The notes under the pieces: generated by a model | Told to the model about the DNA's origin: nothing | What the model saw: the letters and a program-made list of their open reading frames with translations, nothing else | Database searches by the model: none | Origin: Callaeas wilsoni | Taxonomy: Eukaryota > Chordata > Aves > Passeriformes > Callaeidae | Reading direction: 5' to 3' | Length of the DNA stretch: 64,000 nucleotides | Assembly: GCA_013398955.1 (NCBI GenBank) | Contig: VWPU01018609.1 | Coordinates: 186,001-250,000, forward strand | Shown here: positions 39,306 through 52,600 of the stretch, one piece after another | How positions within the stretch are numbered: the stretch's first letter is position 1 | Layout of the letters: each line of letters begins with the position of its first letter | Position numbers and translations under genes: made by a program

Positions 39306-39379
39306 AAACCTCCTCCCTCTTTCCCAGGAAATTAACATCTGTAAACCTCCTCCTTCTTTCCCAGGAAGTTAACATCTGT
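39306..39379. repeat. 37-bp tandem duplication (two copies)
   Basis: Two adjacent 37-base copies, 39306-39342 and 39343-39379, differ at only two positions (35 of 37 identical). Each contains a polypyrimidine stretch ending TTTCCCAGGAA, which has the look of a splice acceptor. The high identity means the duplication is fairly recent. Confidence 0.95.
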
Positions 39380-40964
39380 GTTCATCACTTTCCACTTTCT
39401 CGGTTTTCAGGAAGAACCATAATCCAGGTACAGTCATAGCCCATCAACTCTTAATTTCCAGAGCAGTGCAAACTTTCAGGTCCTCGCAGCATTCCTTCTA
39501 AAGCATCGTCACTGCCCGTGAGCACAGACCTACCATATCAGCCTGGCATCGCTCTCTGCAACTGCACCCTTGGCAGGAGGGGAGGAAGGAGGAGGGGTGA
39601 GCAGACTGTAGCTGCACCATTAAAAAACCCCTGAAATTCTCATCTCTCCTACACTATGATGGTAAGGTTATCTGCCTCTTCTGAGCTCAGGGATGCCTTT
39701 GTCCTGAATTTAAAATCTAGAAAACATAATATCACATCAGATCAGTTGAAGAAAACAGTTAAAATCTTAAATGTCATCTGTATTTTAAATATCATGAAGG
39801 TACATCTGCTATTCCCCTCTCTGCCCAGCCCCAAACTAACATCTCAGAGTGATTTCTATGGATTGCATCATGCCACGTTACCTGGTTGTTACTGCTCCAG
39901 TTGATGTTTTACTGTCAGACTGCTGACTGTCAGCTTGTGTTTCTACCCTGCACAACAATGAAAGCAGACAGTTTGTGGGAATAAACCACTGGCAAGGGCA
40001 CTGATAGGAAAATAGCTGTTTAAACATTAAGCATCTCAATAGCTCCTTACTGGAAGTTGATTTTTCAAAATCTTATGGGTGTGGAGAGACGCAAGCAAAA
40101 TGTTGGAGCTATCCATTTACTATTCCAGTCTGCAAGTAGAACTGTTGGCCAGGAAATATCTTCTGATAGGAAAAACCCTTTGAGTTAAAGAATAGGTCTA
40201 AAAAGTGCTGACCCACTCCTGAGCAAGGGTCACACCCTGCTTCATCCAAGGAAATTTTGGAAGGTGCTGCAAAAGTAACTGCCACATGTGCTGGTCCAGG
40301 GCAAAGGGAAATATTTCTCCTCAGGGTCAGGTAAGGAGTACTTCCAAGAGGGAATAGTGAATGTTCATTCTGCAGCCAAAAAGAGAAACAGGTTTTACGC
40401 AGCCTCTCTCTGTCCCAGCAACAGCATTTTCAGGAAAACTGTGGACGTCTTACATGAAGGTGTGCAGCAGATGAATTTGTGTAGTTAAACAGTAACTATC
40501 TTCTTTTGGGCAAACCATCCTTCCCCTCCTTCTTTCCCCTTCTACCACCACCACCTGCCTTGTCAGGATTTGAGAGCAAACAGCAGCCTCTCAGCAAGCA
40601 CAGCTGTTGCCAAGGAGAGACAGAGCGTTCATCCTTGTGGAGCACAACTGCCCCGCTCCCAGCGACGCTGCACGGCCCCACGGATGGGGAGAGACACAGC
40701 ACACAGGGGATGCCCCAGGGCAGCACAGCCAAGTCACACGCAGGGGAGATACCTCTTTTTGTTCCTAAGTAATCTGATCATAGATATGACCAGTAACCAA
40801 GAGCATGTGAGATCATCTCTCCTCCCCCCAAAAAAGTAGTCTTCCGTTGGATTTTAACTCAGGTGGCAAATTTCTGGTAACAGAAGCTGTTTTCCTTATA
40901 AGGACTGGACTTATAAGTTTTTATTATTATTTGAGGGAGTAAATGTGATACTGTTTGCCTAGGG

Positions 40965-40977
40965 TTTTTTTTTTTTT
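40965..40977. repeat. T13 homopolymer
   Basis: Thirteen consecutive T residues after AGGG. No associated retrocopy is visible on either side. Confidence 0.93.
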
Positions 40978-43969
40978 ACCAAAGACAAAAGAGCGTTTCT
41001 CCCCTCTGGTCATTTCAGTTGTGACAGAAAGCTTCAGTGGGGCCGGTGGGCGTATGGGAGCACACAGCAGCCCTCTCACCAGGGTCTGAAATGGGACAGA
41101 GAGCACAGTGTGCCATGGTGCCATTTTAAACCGTTTTGGTATCTGACCCAAGCCCAGGGACAGCTGCTCTGCCTCCATACAGGTGAAGAGCAGGTAACAA
41201 CCTGAGATCACCAAGGGCATCCTTTTGCCTGCTTGGCTGAGGAAGCCCCAGCCTCTCTCACAGGTGACTCATGTCCCACCCTGCCCTGCTCCCACCTTGG
41301 GGCTGATGCCTCCCCAAAAGCAGCAATTCGTGCCAGAGCCAGATCAGCCTTGCTCCCTCCCTCCTCATCCTCCTCCTGCTTCTGAGGATTCGTAGTCCCA
41401 GCTCCAGCTTAGATGTTACCCCGCAACCTTCTTTCTGTAGATGGTGGTTTCCTGCTCTAGGAAGTTACAGTTCCCCTTTGACTTCACCAAAATAAATCAC
41501 CTCTTGTCCTTCACCTGCATTTTCAACAAAACAGATGAGTTATAATCTTGTGGGTATTTTGCTCAGCAAAATGGTAGATAGAAATGCTCCCCTTTCACTG
41601 GGCTGTTTTATCTCCCATGCCATGTAAATGGCAGAAAGAAGAAAGCCCAGACTCACCAAAAGCAGAGCAGAGTTTTCCTCTTCACCATCTGTCATGCTCT
41701 GCAGTGAGAAGGCAGATGCTGCCCCACTGCAGCAGAGAACAAACCCTCCTGGTATGGGGAAATGCCATAAAACTGAAACAGCTTATTCTAGCCCAACTTT
41801 TGTATGATCCCACTTTTTTGTGTGTGTTTGGTTGGTTTTATTTTAATTTCATATAGTTTCGCAATCCACAAGTTTAAGCTTAAGCTTCACATTCAGATAA
41901 TCCCTCAGATCCTTTTCATTAAATTTGCTGTTAGATGATAAAATTTATATACTTTCTTCTCATTCAGTTTCATTAGTCACTCGATGCCTCCAGTTTTATC
42001 CAAATGTCTTGCAAGACTTCAGACAATCTAGATTTTTTTATGTCTAGTGAACTTGCCTGGCTTTCAGTTTGATGAGGGGAGATGCACATACTGCAAACTG
42101 AGATTTCCTCATTGTTGTGCCCAGGGCAAATTTGCAGACCTGAGAATGGCACCCAAGGGCAGGTCCCAAGATCATGCTGGTTGACAGTGGGAAAGGCAAT
42201 TTTTAGGTGTTCAATAGAATAGCCCAGTCTGAAGCATTAGATTTCCTCTACAAAACTGAAAGCAAGAGCAGTCATAAGAACTAGAAAAAGACCCAGTATC
42301 ATGTTTTGGCCACTTTAGCCTTATTATATACAAAAATTAATCTCTTAAGATCAATCAAGTGCCCCAAAAATGATCAAGTCAAATTGTATCAGATAGCAGA
42401 GGTCTTCTTAGCCTGATGTTGCCTCAAAATCATTGAGAGAGCCCAAAAGAGGAAATCCCTTTCAAAAGCACCAAAGATGACTGGTCGGTCATGTCTTCTG
42501 CCAGAAACACTGGCATGAGCAGATGTTCCTTTGGATACAGCACTTTTGCCCTGGAGGAAAGTGGTTCTCAGCTGTTTCCCATCAGAAGACCAACGTCGGT
42601 ATATGCCAGGAGTCTCCAACCTCATTCTAGATGTGTCAGTGTAAGGGAATATGACATCTGGGCTAGGGAGAGGGGAAAGGGAAAGTATTGCACAGCACCA
42701 CAATATTGTGGCTATTCAGTTGAAACATGTGGCAGCTTTGGCGGTTTCATGAGCTGTTTAAAGGGAGGGGAAAAAAAGGAAGAAAAAGAAATAGAAATAA
42801 AAATACAAATGTTATTGATACCTGTAGCGTGGGCATTGTGTAAGAAAGGGATTTGATGAAGGGACTGTAAAGCACAGTGTTCTGAGGAGTACAAAGCAAT
42901 GGTAATCACATCACACTAGAGTGCTCTAAGGGCAGCAAAGATGCCAAGCAGACAAGAACAAGGGAACTCCTCCACAGCCATGAGTATAAACAGCTGTTAG
43001 CAACAGGTAGGGATATTTTCTTGAAAAAACAATTACAAATATCACCCAAACTGAAAGCGTTATCCCACACTATGACAGTACTTTTGATTCTCACAAGCAT
43101 GAAAACAAAGGGGCTGGGAGTGGGACAGCCAAGGACATGGAGATGCTTCACAGCCCTGTGATAGATGGCAGGCTGGAGAGAGGTGCAGGTGCAGGACAAA
43201 AAGCACAACACTGTTGGATTTCTGCTCTGCCCCCAGACTGTGTTGTTGTGAGGAGCTGATGTCTTTATACTGCATGCATTTGGCAGGATGCAAGCATAAA
43301 TGTTTGGCTTCCAAAAAGAGATACACACTAATTTTGATATAGACATCTGGGTTAGACAGTATGAGGTGTGTACTGGTTTCATGGGGACACTGAGGAGACA
43401 GCTAAAGCCACTGGTCCCATTTTTAGATTGTTAAATTTTGATTTGGTGAATCCATCTTTAGGAGATCCTCTAGCTGTCTTATACCTGCAACCTGTTAACA
43501 CACTCTTGGAGCATCTCACGCAAGGTTTTCAGCTCAGACACGGGCATTTCAACTCATGCATTTCTTTGAAGTGCCCTTCTCTGCAGCTGTCCACAGCCTT
43601 GAAAAGCTCCATTTAAACTTTGTCTTGAGCCCGGCACAAGCAGAAGATGGTTTCAGCAAGTAAACTTACATGAATTCACAAGACTAGGAGGAACCTACAC
43701 CAAGCATATCACTGTTTCCATACACCCTAAATGCTATGGGCTCCCAGGTGCTGTGCTGGCAGCCTTCTCCTTACTGAACCTCACACCGACTGCTCTTCCT
43801 GCAGCAGGAGCCGTCAAGCCCTGTGGTGGAGCACATGAGGAAGGCAGTCAAGAAGAGAGTCCACTGCACATAGAGCTCTCAGCAAGGACAGTTTGGTGCA
43901 TGAAAGTACATTATTCCCTAAACATGTGACATAATCATATCAGCATGTACCCCATTGCAACAATCTCTT

Positions 43970-44500
43970 CCGGTTCTTAAAGCTCTTAATGTCGTCAGCA
44001 CTCGATGCCAGTTTACGGTTGCTGTGATAAACACCTGAGGAAAAACTTGTGATAGAACACTGGTATTCACCCACCAGAAACGGGAAGGAGACTTGCTCCC
44101 TTTTAAACTGTAGTTATTGCTTCACCATTGTCTACCCTGCTCTTCCTTGTCAGTTGAATAGGAATTTAAAAGCAGAACTGAATTTTTTTATACATAAACA
44201 TTTGTGGTAAGCAACGAGCCACAATAGTGTCGCAACCAAAACACAGTTGCTCAACGGCACCTGTTAGTGCAATTACTTTGACACAAAATGTGTTCTTTAC
44301 TGTTGTCTACAGGGATAAACCAGCAGCAGCCTGCTACCCCGCAGCTCCACCTGGCAAAAAAATTTGTTACCTTGATCTTGCATCTTATTGCAGATGAAAA
44401 TAACAGAATTCCAGCGATTAAACTTGTTTTTCATTTATTATGAAGTGCATGCTATACCCTGCAACCCTGAGAGACAAGAATAAACCAAGCCGCTAATTTA
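43970..44500. other. CpG-retaining, possible conserved non-coding element
   Basis: About 520 bases with eleven CpG dinucleotides (between 43973 and 44494) in otherwise AT-rich, CpG-poor DNA. No long open frame and no repeat family is apparent. Retained CpGs without high GC can mark selection or an unmethylated regulatory element. That is an inference, and only a cross-species alignment or chromatin data could confirm it. Confidence 0.25.
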
Positions 44501-47500
44501 CAGATAAATATTTTCATGGGACATGAGTATATGCATAAGGGAAAGCATACCTGAGGGCTTACTTTTTCTTTATTTTTCTCCATGGCTGAATTAGTTCTAG
44601 AGAGCAGGCAGAGTCTTAACAACAGTCATCTGTTTCTTTGAATGTTCTCACAAACCCTTCCACAGTCCTAAGTGGGGGAAACTTCAAAGAAGTGGCTGAA
44701 GACAAAAGGACAAGCATAAAATTAGGATCTGATCAAAAGTTCTGACAAGTTTCTCCTAAAATAACTGTCATTGTAGAATGCACAGTGCAGGCGTTACCTA
44801 TATATTTAGAGTTAAGGGTTATTTTAAAGAGGTTTGTGAAAAATAACCGAAGAAAGAGCATTCCAGGGAGGTTCTAATTCGCTGCAACAGGGCATGTAGT
44901 TCTGTTCCCATGTAGGTGGGAAAGGTGTACATGACCAAAAACTTAGAAAAAAGACAGTTTTGCTTTGGAAGATCAAAAACAGCCATCTGCTTAGCAGGTC
45001 TACAGGGAGCTTGATCCATAGGGACCCTGTGAAATTGGGACATTCCCTCACAGTGGGCTATTGGAGCAGATTTTTATTTATCTATGTGCAAGAAGCAAGA
45101 CAAGGAAATACTGTGGTAGGCATGGGCCATCCATCCTCTGTGCAGAAATGTAGCACAAGGACGATAATTTTTTTCTGAAGGTGTCTCCGCAGTTTGACAC
45201 CATTACAGCAATGTATAGTGCCTTGCAGTCTATACAGTCATGCTAAAGACAACTTTGTTGGAATAAAAACACAGAAAAAAGTTGGGAAGTAAGCAGATGG
45301 AAGGATAAAAAATTTCATCTATCTGTGAAATGAAAAAGAATGAAAGAGATGCTAAAGTTATCATGGAGAGTTTTCAATATCAAGTTATGACTTCAGAGTG
45401 ATAGACCAAATACTGAAAGTCAATATTCAAAATAAGCATGGTTTAATTGTTCTTCTCATAGGACATGCTCAGTGGCCCACAAGATAAGGTTTTATTATAC
45501 AAATTACGATGGAGTAAGGTTTGCAGACAAAGGGCTCATCCTACCCATTTAACAGAAATGCTGGAGCTGGTACAATTTAGGTTGCATCTCACAAAACCAA
45601 GGAAAATAGCATGAAAGCAGGGTGCTGTAACAGATGTAAAGGAGACTCAAAAGAAATGGCATCTGAAGCCTGAAAGTGGACACACAAATCTACGTTTAAC
45701 ATCTATTCACAGCAGTGAGTAGCAGACTGGGAAAGGCCTGTATGCTTGTTAATTTTTCCAGTTTTGTCTATTCTTTTTACCTTTAAAATTGGAACAGAAT
45801 CTCAAAAAAAAGAGCAAAATGCAGAAAAAAGGACACCTGAGGGGAAAAGATTGTTCTCTGCAACTCGCAAAGCTAACATTGTCTAACAACAGAAGGGATA
45901 AATGTCAAAAAACCCAAAAACATTGTGTACAGCACTAGCAAAAGGGCATTACTCACAGCCTGATATAAACAAGTAACAACTCCCATCTGGCAACAAAAGT
46001 CTTTGCGAAGGGAAATACACTGAAACTCCTGCCGTTGATAACTGAGGTCTGTTATGGGAAGTGCCTGCAGGATCCAATTGTGATTGCAGCAGAAGGAAAG
46101 GAAATGACATGCTCACGTCCAAAATAGCTTAGAGTCTGAGAGTATTTGAGGCACTTCAAAATAGCACACACTCAGAAATGAAAAGTGAGTAAAAGTGGAC
46201 AGTGGGTAGTGAGCAGTTCAGCCAGCTGAGCTCTGAGATTGCTCCTTATCCTTGACTTTTTCATGATGAAGCATCCACATTACCATCAAACCTAACACCC
46301 CCTTCAGAGAAGGGAAGAGCAGAACCCAGTCAGTAGTGGTTCAAACTGAAAAAAACGTAGGTGAAACACTTTGGCAAAAGAAAGTCAGAAACTAAAAATC
46401 ATAAGTTTTTTTGATAATTCCAGAAAAGAAACTGTCATTCATGCAGAGCTTAAGCCACAGCCTATCGAGGCCAAAAACAGCCTTGCTGTGAGATTCAGTG
46501 GGCTTTGGCTCATGTCCATCAGCTAAACGCTTTCTCTGGCAAGTCTACAGAGTGATTCAGCCCCAAACTGCTCAGCACAGCCAATTTCAAAAGTCCTATT
46601 CATATTCTAAAAAAGGCAACTGGACGTCATTCCACGGTCCCAGTTGCACAATTGTCTCCAAACAGGTGGCAGAAACAACATCCGTCACTGGCCAGAAAAG
46701 CAGAGAAAGTCTGGAATCTGCTAGAGCAAGATTTTACATCTAACACTCATACTATAGAACCAATTTGATATTTTCCATTGAGATTACACTCTTTACAGCA
46801 CTGGTCAAGCTTTTCTCTTTTTCTTTTCTTTTTTTTTTCCCCTTTTCCACTGATTTCACTGCAGAATGAATATATTCATCTCCTCTTACAGGAAATCACA
46901 TTAGCATGTGGAAATGATACAGCAAACAGTAGCAAGCATGATAATATACTTGAGAGGCTTTCCATTGCAGCAGGAAGAAAGATTCACAGAAATTAAATTA
47001 GCATTTTTAGATAAAGGTATTAGTAATAGTATTTTGTATAAAGGAGATTGGAGTACATCTCACAGAATAGGAATTTCTGTGGGAAAAAAAGCAGATATTT
47101 TTACAGCTTACCCAGGAAGGATGCATAATCAATAGGCATAAAAACACATTATTTGGCCCATCTTTTGCAAACAGAGCTTTTTAAAAATATTCTGTCTCCC
47201 CACAACTCCCAGGGAATTTAAGGGAACGAAAGAAATTCATAATTTACCAACTGGACAAGGGAAGAGATCAAAAATTAACAGGAAAACATTTAAATAGTGA
47301 CAACTGACATTTCTATTATGATACTTTTAAAATTGAAAGGCTCGTTTGGACAAGGCGTTTATTTCAATATTTTCCTAAATGAATTTGTTACTGTTCCTTT
47401 CAAAATAACATTTTTATGCTTTAAAACAATCCAGCTGACAAGGGAAAAAATGTTGAAGATCCCACAAATTTAACACTAGGTTTTGAATTTAGCTTAAAAT

Positions 47501-48450
47501 TTGAGTAGTTTCTCTTCTGCTGGACTCAGTTCTCACCTCCCCTCTAGCTTTTCAGATTTGGGCCAAACAACAAAGCTATCTGTTATTTAGACGTGTTGTT
47601 TGAGCAGTGCCGTAGGGTGAGCCTGCAATGTGGTGGTACTGCAAGAGGACAGGCAATATCTTGGCGAACGAAAAGCTCTCCTTGTGAGAACAGCACTGCT
47701 GAATTCCCTGCTGCCTTGTGCTTGTTGGAAACAGTTTGTGCAGGGTCAATGCCTGTAGCACGCCTTCTCTCTCTTAGGGCAATGTTCCTTAGCCATTTGC
47801 AACTGCTGAAAATACTACAGGACAAAACATCATCAGGCCCCATGGGTCCACACCGTAAGAAAATGTTGGATAATATTGCAGCACACGGCTGTTCTAGAAA
47901 CCCCTTGATGAGATAAAGCAAAGAATAAAGCTGACTTTCCAAAGAAATAGAAGGCCAAGTTTTCATCGTCAGTGAAGAAAATCTGGCCATGCTTTATAGC
48001 ATCAAAAAGTTCAGAGAGACTTCAGTAGGAACAGGATTTTAAGAGCATATGCACCAGTCTCCCTACAGACAACTTATTTCCTTTTGTCTTGAACTTAATG
48101 TGGGAAGTTTTTTTGCTTGCCTTTTTTTTGGTCTTTTTTTTAAAGTTTTGGTCAAAGACATGAGAAGGAAATCTCCATTCTGTAGTAAGAGGTGCACGTA
48201 TGAACTTGTTGAGGAAGAAGAAATGAAGTGCATTCCTAGTGGCATTTCTCAGTTGCAATTTCACTGTTCACATACTTCAAGCAGGAAAACATAAAGGATC
48301 ACGTAAGTATTCCCACTGGCACTCTGTCATGTCTTACCAAGAAAAGCATCTTGAAGAACTTGCCTGGTGTTTGATGAAAAATCCAAAATTCATTGTTTGA
48401 TAAACATTCATATTTAATAGAGATTACTACAACCCTTTCCAAAGGAAGAG

Positions 48451-48562
48451 GAAAAAAACATACTAAAAAAAACCCAAATCAAACCAAACAAATCCCCTCT
48501 CAAAAAGCAAACAAATAAACAAACCAAACCAAAAAACAAACAAAAAAACAAAAAAACAAACA
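48451..48562. repeat. A-rich tract with (CAAA)n
   Basis: Low-complexity DNA dominated by A with regularly spaced C: imperfect CAAA and AAACC units, clearest at 48501-48562. It could be the decayed tail of a retroposed sequence in plus orientation, but the preceding bases match nothing I know. Confidence 0.85.
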
Positions 48563-49614
48563 GGCAGGGAACATGTCACTCAGCAATGCTCCAAATACTC
48601 CCAACTTGACCTCTGCTGCAGCTTGGTTCAATTAAAACAATGGGGTAGATCTGAGAATTGCTTCCTTTTTCCATTCCCCTTCCCTCCTCTTTGTTTGGGA
48701 GGAGAACAGGCAAGCAGAAAAATTTCGCCTGGTGAACTGTAACCTGTGTTTGATAGTGAGGCCAAATTATACAACTGAATCAACATACTTTGATCTCTAA
48801 CTATCACTTTTCTATCTTTTCATCACATATAACCCGTTCAGCTTTCCTCTCTGATTTTCTCCCATTCCCCTTCAAACACACTCATTTGCAAGCTGCTCTG
48901 GAGTGCTGACCTTGCCTTCAAGACCCCACAACATGACAAAAGCTACATTAACCTTGCCAGGGAAGAAGGACAAGGGCAGGTTGTGCAGGTTTGCTTTCCC
49001 AGGCGAATCTAGACATACAAGAAATTTATAACCGAGAAGTTTAAACATGTTGTAAGAATATAAATATGCTGTATATATATAATGTAGTATATATGCTCAC
49101 GTAATATGTCCTAACAGGAACGCTTGCAAAATGTTTGGCAAACGACCAAGTGGTATTAAAAGGCTGTCTTTCCTCACTCCACATTGTAATGTTTCTGTTC
49201 CTTGTTGTTAGATGAAATGAATACACCAAATAACAAGGGTTGAAAGGGAAAGGTGTACTGCAAAGCCTCCCTACACAGGAGCTAGAGCTGTAGAAAATTA
49301 ATATCTGAGTGACAAAATGCTTTGGTTTTTTAATCAAAGCAGATTATTCTTTTTTGCTCCAAAATAAGTGTGTTTTCCATAGTTTTTTTCACAAGTGAGA
49401 ACTTTTTTTTCCTCTTGAAAATTCAGTTACTGGAAAAGGAAAATTCACTGTAAAGCACTTCAAATAACTCAAATAAAATCATGTGTATCCATCACAATCC
49501 TGATACTCAGAAAATCTGAGGAAGATGCACTTCAGGAACCCCTCCAAACAAGTCTAGTCACAATGGTTTGGAAATCTTCCCTGATTCCTCTTGCAGTTTA
49601 CTTTTGCTGATGAG

Positions 49615-49629
49615 AAAAAAAAAAAAAAA
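49615..49629. repeat. A15 homopolymer
   Basis: Fifteen consecutive A residues, the longest A-run in the window. The bases before it do not resemble a known gene or SINE, so I do not call a retrocopy. Confidence 0.93.
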
Positions 49630-52600
49630 TACACATCTTTTCCATGCAGAGATTGACCTACATGTTTAATTTTTACCGTTTGCAAAGTCAGAAGATTAAA
49701 TATGTGCACAAATCTTTGAAGAGGTGAGGCCTAAAACCTTTTGATATAAAAACAGAGGAATACTTGTGATGGTGGATGACATCGTTTTCCCTCTAGATAC
49801 CATAAAAGCTAAGTGGAGTCTGCAGCACCTTACAGATTAATTATCAACTACACACTAAGTTTTTTCATTCCTTTCCTCATTTATTCCTTCTAGCTGACAG
49901 CTGGTAGTTTTACTATGCTCCTGCTTTGAGAGTGCCTACATTTGACTGGTAATAAGTCCTTTCAAAGAACTGTGCTTGGAGTTCCTTGACGAACAGAGTG
50001 ATTTCCATTTCATCTGCTGGAGAGTCCAGAGATTTTCAGCAACTCACTTTGAGTGGATTAGAGTAACAGAAATACCCTTGAAAACTTCTTTTGGAGAGGG
50101 CAGGTCTGCTCTTCAGCACTTACAGCTCAAAGGCAATTACATATTTCTAGAAGAAACTCTGCCTTGGTGGCACAAAGGTACACTACCACACTGGTGTGAG
50201 AAGGCATTCAGGAAAATTTAAAAAGTAAAATGTAAAAAAAAAAGTCCAAAAAAAGCATTCTGTGTTGTTGGTTTGGGTTTGGATTGGATTTTTTTACTGG
50301 ACACAAGAAGTCATGCTTTTCTGATTTTTTTCCTTTGTAAATGAACCACCTAAATGTGTTGTTTATGAAGAAGACTATGAAATGCTTTGTGGACTCCAGC
50401 AGATAAGATACTGTAATATAGTGACTCATAGATCGCCTGGTGTAAGTAGGCTAAATTTCCATAGAGGTTGCACTTTGAAGTCAGTCCTACAGTGGATGTT
50501 GAATCTCACTCCTGAGAGAAAGAAAATATATCTCAATGCCATGCACCTCTGACAGACTGGCTGGGAAACAAAACTCAAAATGAATGTAGAGAATAGGACC
50601 CGATCCATTGAAGCAAGTCTGTGCACATCTTAGGAGACTTAACTTTATTTAAGGTATTCACATTAAAACAACACAAAATGCTAAAGTAGGGTTAGCATCA
50701 AAAGCACATGAAGGATCAAACAACCAGCTATGCTTAGAATCCAGTTATTAATGTAACAGCTTCAGTGGTTCAAAGAAACTTGCAGCAGAATGAAACGGCA
50801 CTTAGAATGAGCTCAGGCTGCAGTTCAGACCTCAAGAGACCATCACTACATCACCCTAAAAAGAGAGTTGGACCCACCCTGCTCATCACTTCAGCAACCC
50901 CAGATGTCAAAAGAATCGCTTAAAACATTATAAAAGGTAAAGATGGTTCAGAGAACTAATAAAAGTGCAAATGGAAATGGCAAAAAATTCACAAAATATG
51001 GGCAAATGGAAATGAATCCAGAAAGCCATTCAGTCAGAAGGTTAGAAAGCATGACTCAGAATTATGAATGCTAATGTGCCATTGAAAAATGTGAGGCAAA
51101 TACTTTTATACATAACTGGACAGAAATTAAGTTAAAGAGCCCATGTAGAACTGAGGGAACAACCTAAGTCCTAACTGCAAAAAAAAAAGGGGGCAAGCTT
51201 AATCTGCTGTTGGTAGCTGAAATGTGAAGCAAGAGAAATTGTAACCTGGATTAGTTTATCAGGAATGACTCAGGAGATGAACACAATCACCACACACATA
51301 TACTATCTGTTATGAAACATGTCGTAATTAGAAAAGCAAAATTCAATAACCAGGGTCCCACCAGGGGGTACTTAACCATTCAAAACTGTATACAAAGAAA
51401 GAGCAACGGTTAACAACAAAACCAGTTTATTTGTCTTCTTTATCAGCCTCAGCACACATTATGTGGACACAAACTTGGGCAAATTCAGTATTGGCTAGCA
51501 TATTATACTGTTACCATTCTTTGCCAAGAAATACATTTTTAAAATAACCTACTAACTATGCATTAGTTAATATGGGATCCCATATTTTAGGCACTTAAGC
51601 TTTTATGTCAGCAGTGTACTGCACTTAAACCTTTCCCCACTGAAGCTCCTCTTTTGAATATCCTGTCCTATTCCCAAAAAAGTAAAATGTCTGCAGAGAC
51701 CATTGGCTTTAGCTGTCTCTGTCACCATTCAGCTTCTTGTGTGGCCAAGGTCTTGAAGCCTCAAGTATGAGAAATTGAAATGCAGTAACCTAAGCTCTGT
51801 AAAATAACTGAAATTTGCTATGAATAATTGGCCTTTGGGGAACTTAGCTTAATCTGTGGCATATTCCACCCCTTCGCCCTCCTTCCCACTGACTCCTTAG
51901 CCCTAAAGAGAAATAAAACACATATTTGAAATGCATTAATAGGAAGAAAGTCCCACATCAGAGATTATTATATGTAAGACGTAGGAAAGCTAGCTCCCCA
52001 TTAAGGTTAAGGCATTGACAAAGCAAGTAAATGTAAACAGGCAGAATGCTCAATGACTGAGAAATAGTAAAACTTTGTAAGTCACCCAAATCAAGACGGA
52101 AACCACTTTATTAGGGCCAAACTACATTTTGTGGTAGATAAAACCTAAAGAATCAGAGATCTAAGAACTACAATGCCTTGGAAAGCAGTACGCTTGGGAA
52201 ACACTTGATGCATGTATTCATGCCACTGAGCTCCTGGTGTTGCAGGGATGAGGCCTAAATATCAATTTAAATTTCATGCTCCAACTATTGCAAAAAATAA
52301 AGTTAGACAAATTGTCAGAAAGGTCGAGCTAGTTTCATATGTTCTGATACTTTAACTTATTTTATCCTTATAGCAGATATGTCTACACACAGACACACAA
52401 AAGAGCTGTGTGAGGTGACAGTCAAAGAATAAAAATTTTTTTTTTCTGAACTGTGGAGGCAAAAGTTCTATTGTAATTCACTTGAGGTTTTGGGAGAGCA
52501 GTTCATGGGTGGTTAATATTTTGCCTGACTCACTGAGAAGAACTAATAAAAGTAAAGCTGTGCAGCTGCTCCTTCTAATCTGAAAATAAATCACAAAGGC

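Larger units (their letters stand above)
39380..48450. other. Long stretch without a recognised gene
   Basis: About 9 kb with no gene I can name. It includes GC-richer patches at about 40500-40760 and 41020-41400, a T13 run at 40965-40977, and a CpG-retaining stretch at about 43970-44500 that is a candidate conserved non-coding element. Open frames reach 158 codons (minus strand, 42906-43382) and 135 codons (minus strand, 47583-47990). None has a domain, and each is overlapped by other open frames. Confidence 0.5.

Noticed and set aside
42600..42635. CCAGGAGTCTCCAACCTCAT, similar to a hAT-type terminal repeat; also CAGGGGTCTCCAATGG near 38500.
   Set aside because: No inverted partner or target duplication was found, and short matches of this kind are common.
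42906..43382. 158-codon minus-strand open frame.
   Set aside because: It has no domain or plausible codon pattern. An 88-codon frame in another register overlaps it, as expected by chance in this much sequence.
47583..47990. 135-codon minus-strand open frame, with a 107-codon plus-strand frame opposite.
   Set aside because: I recognise no protein family. The residues are not domain-like, and both strands are open, which points to chance.
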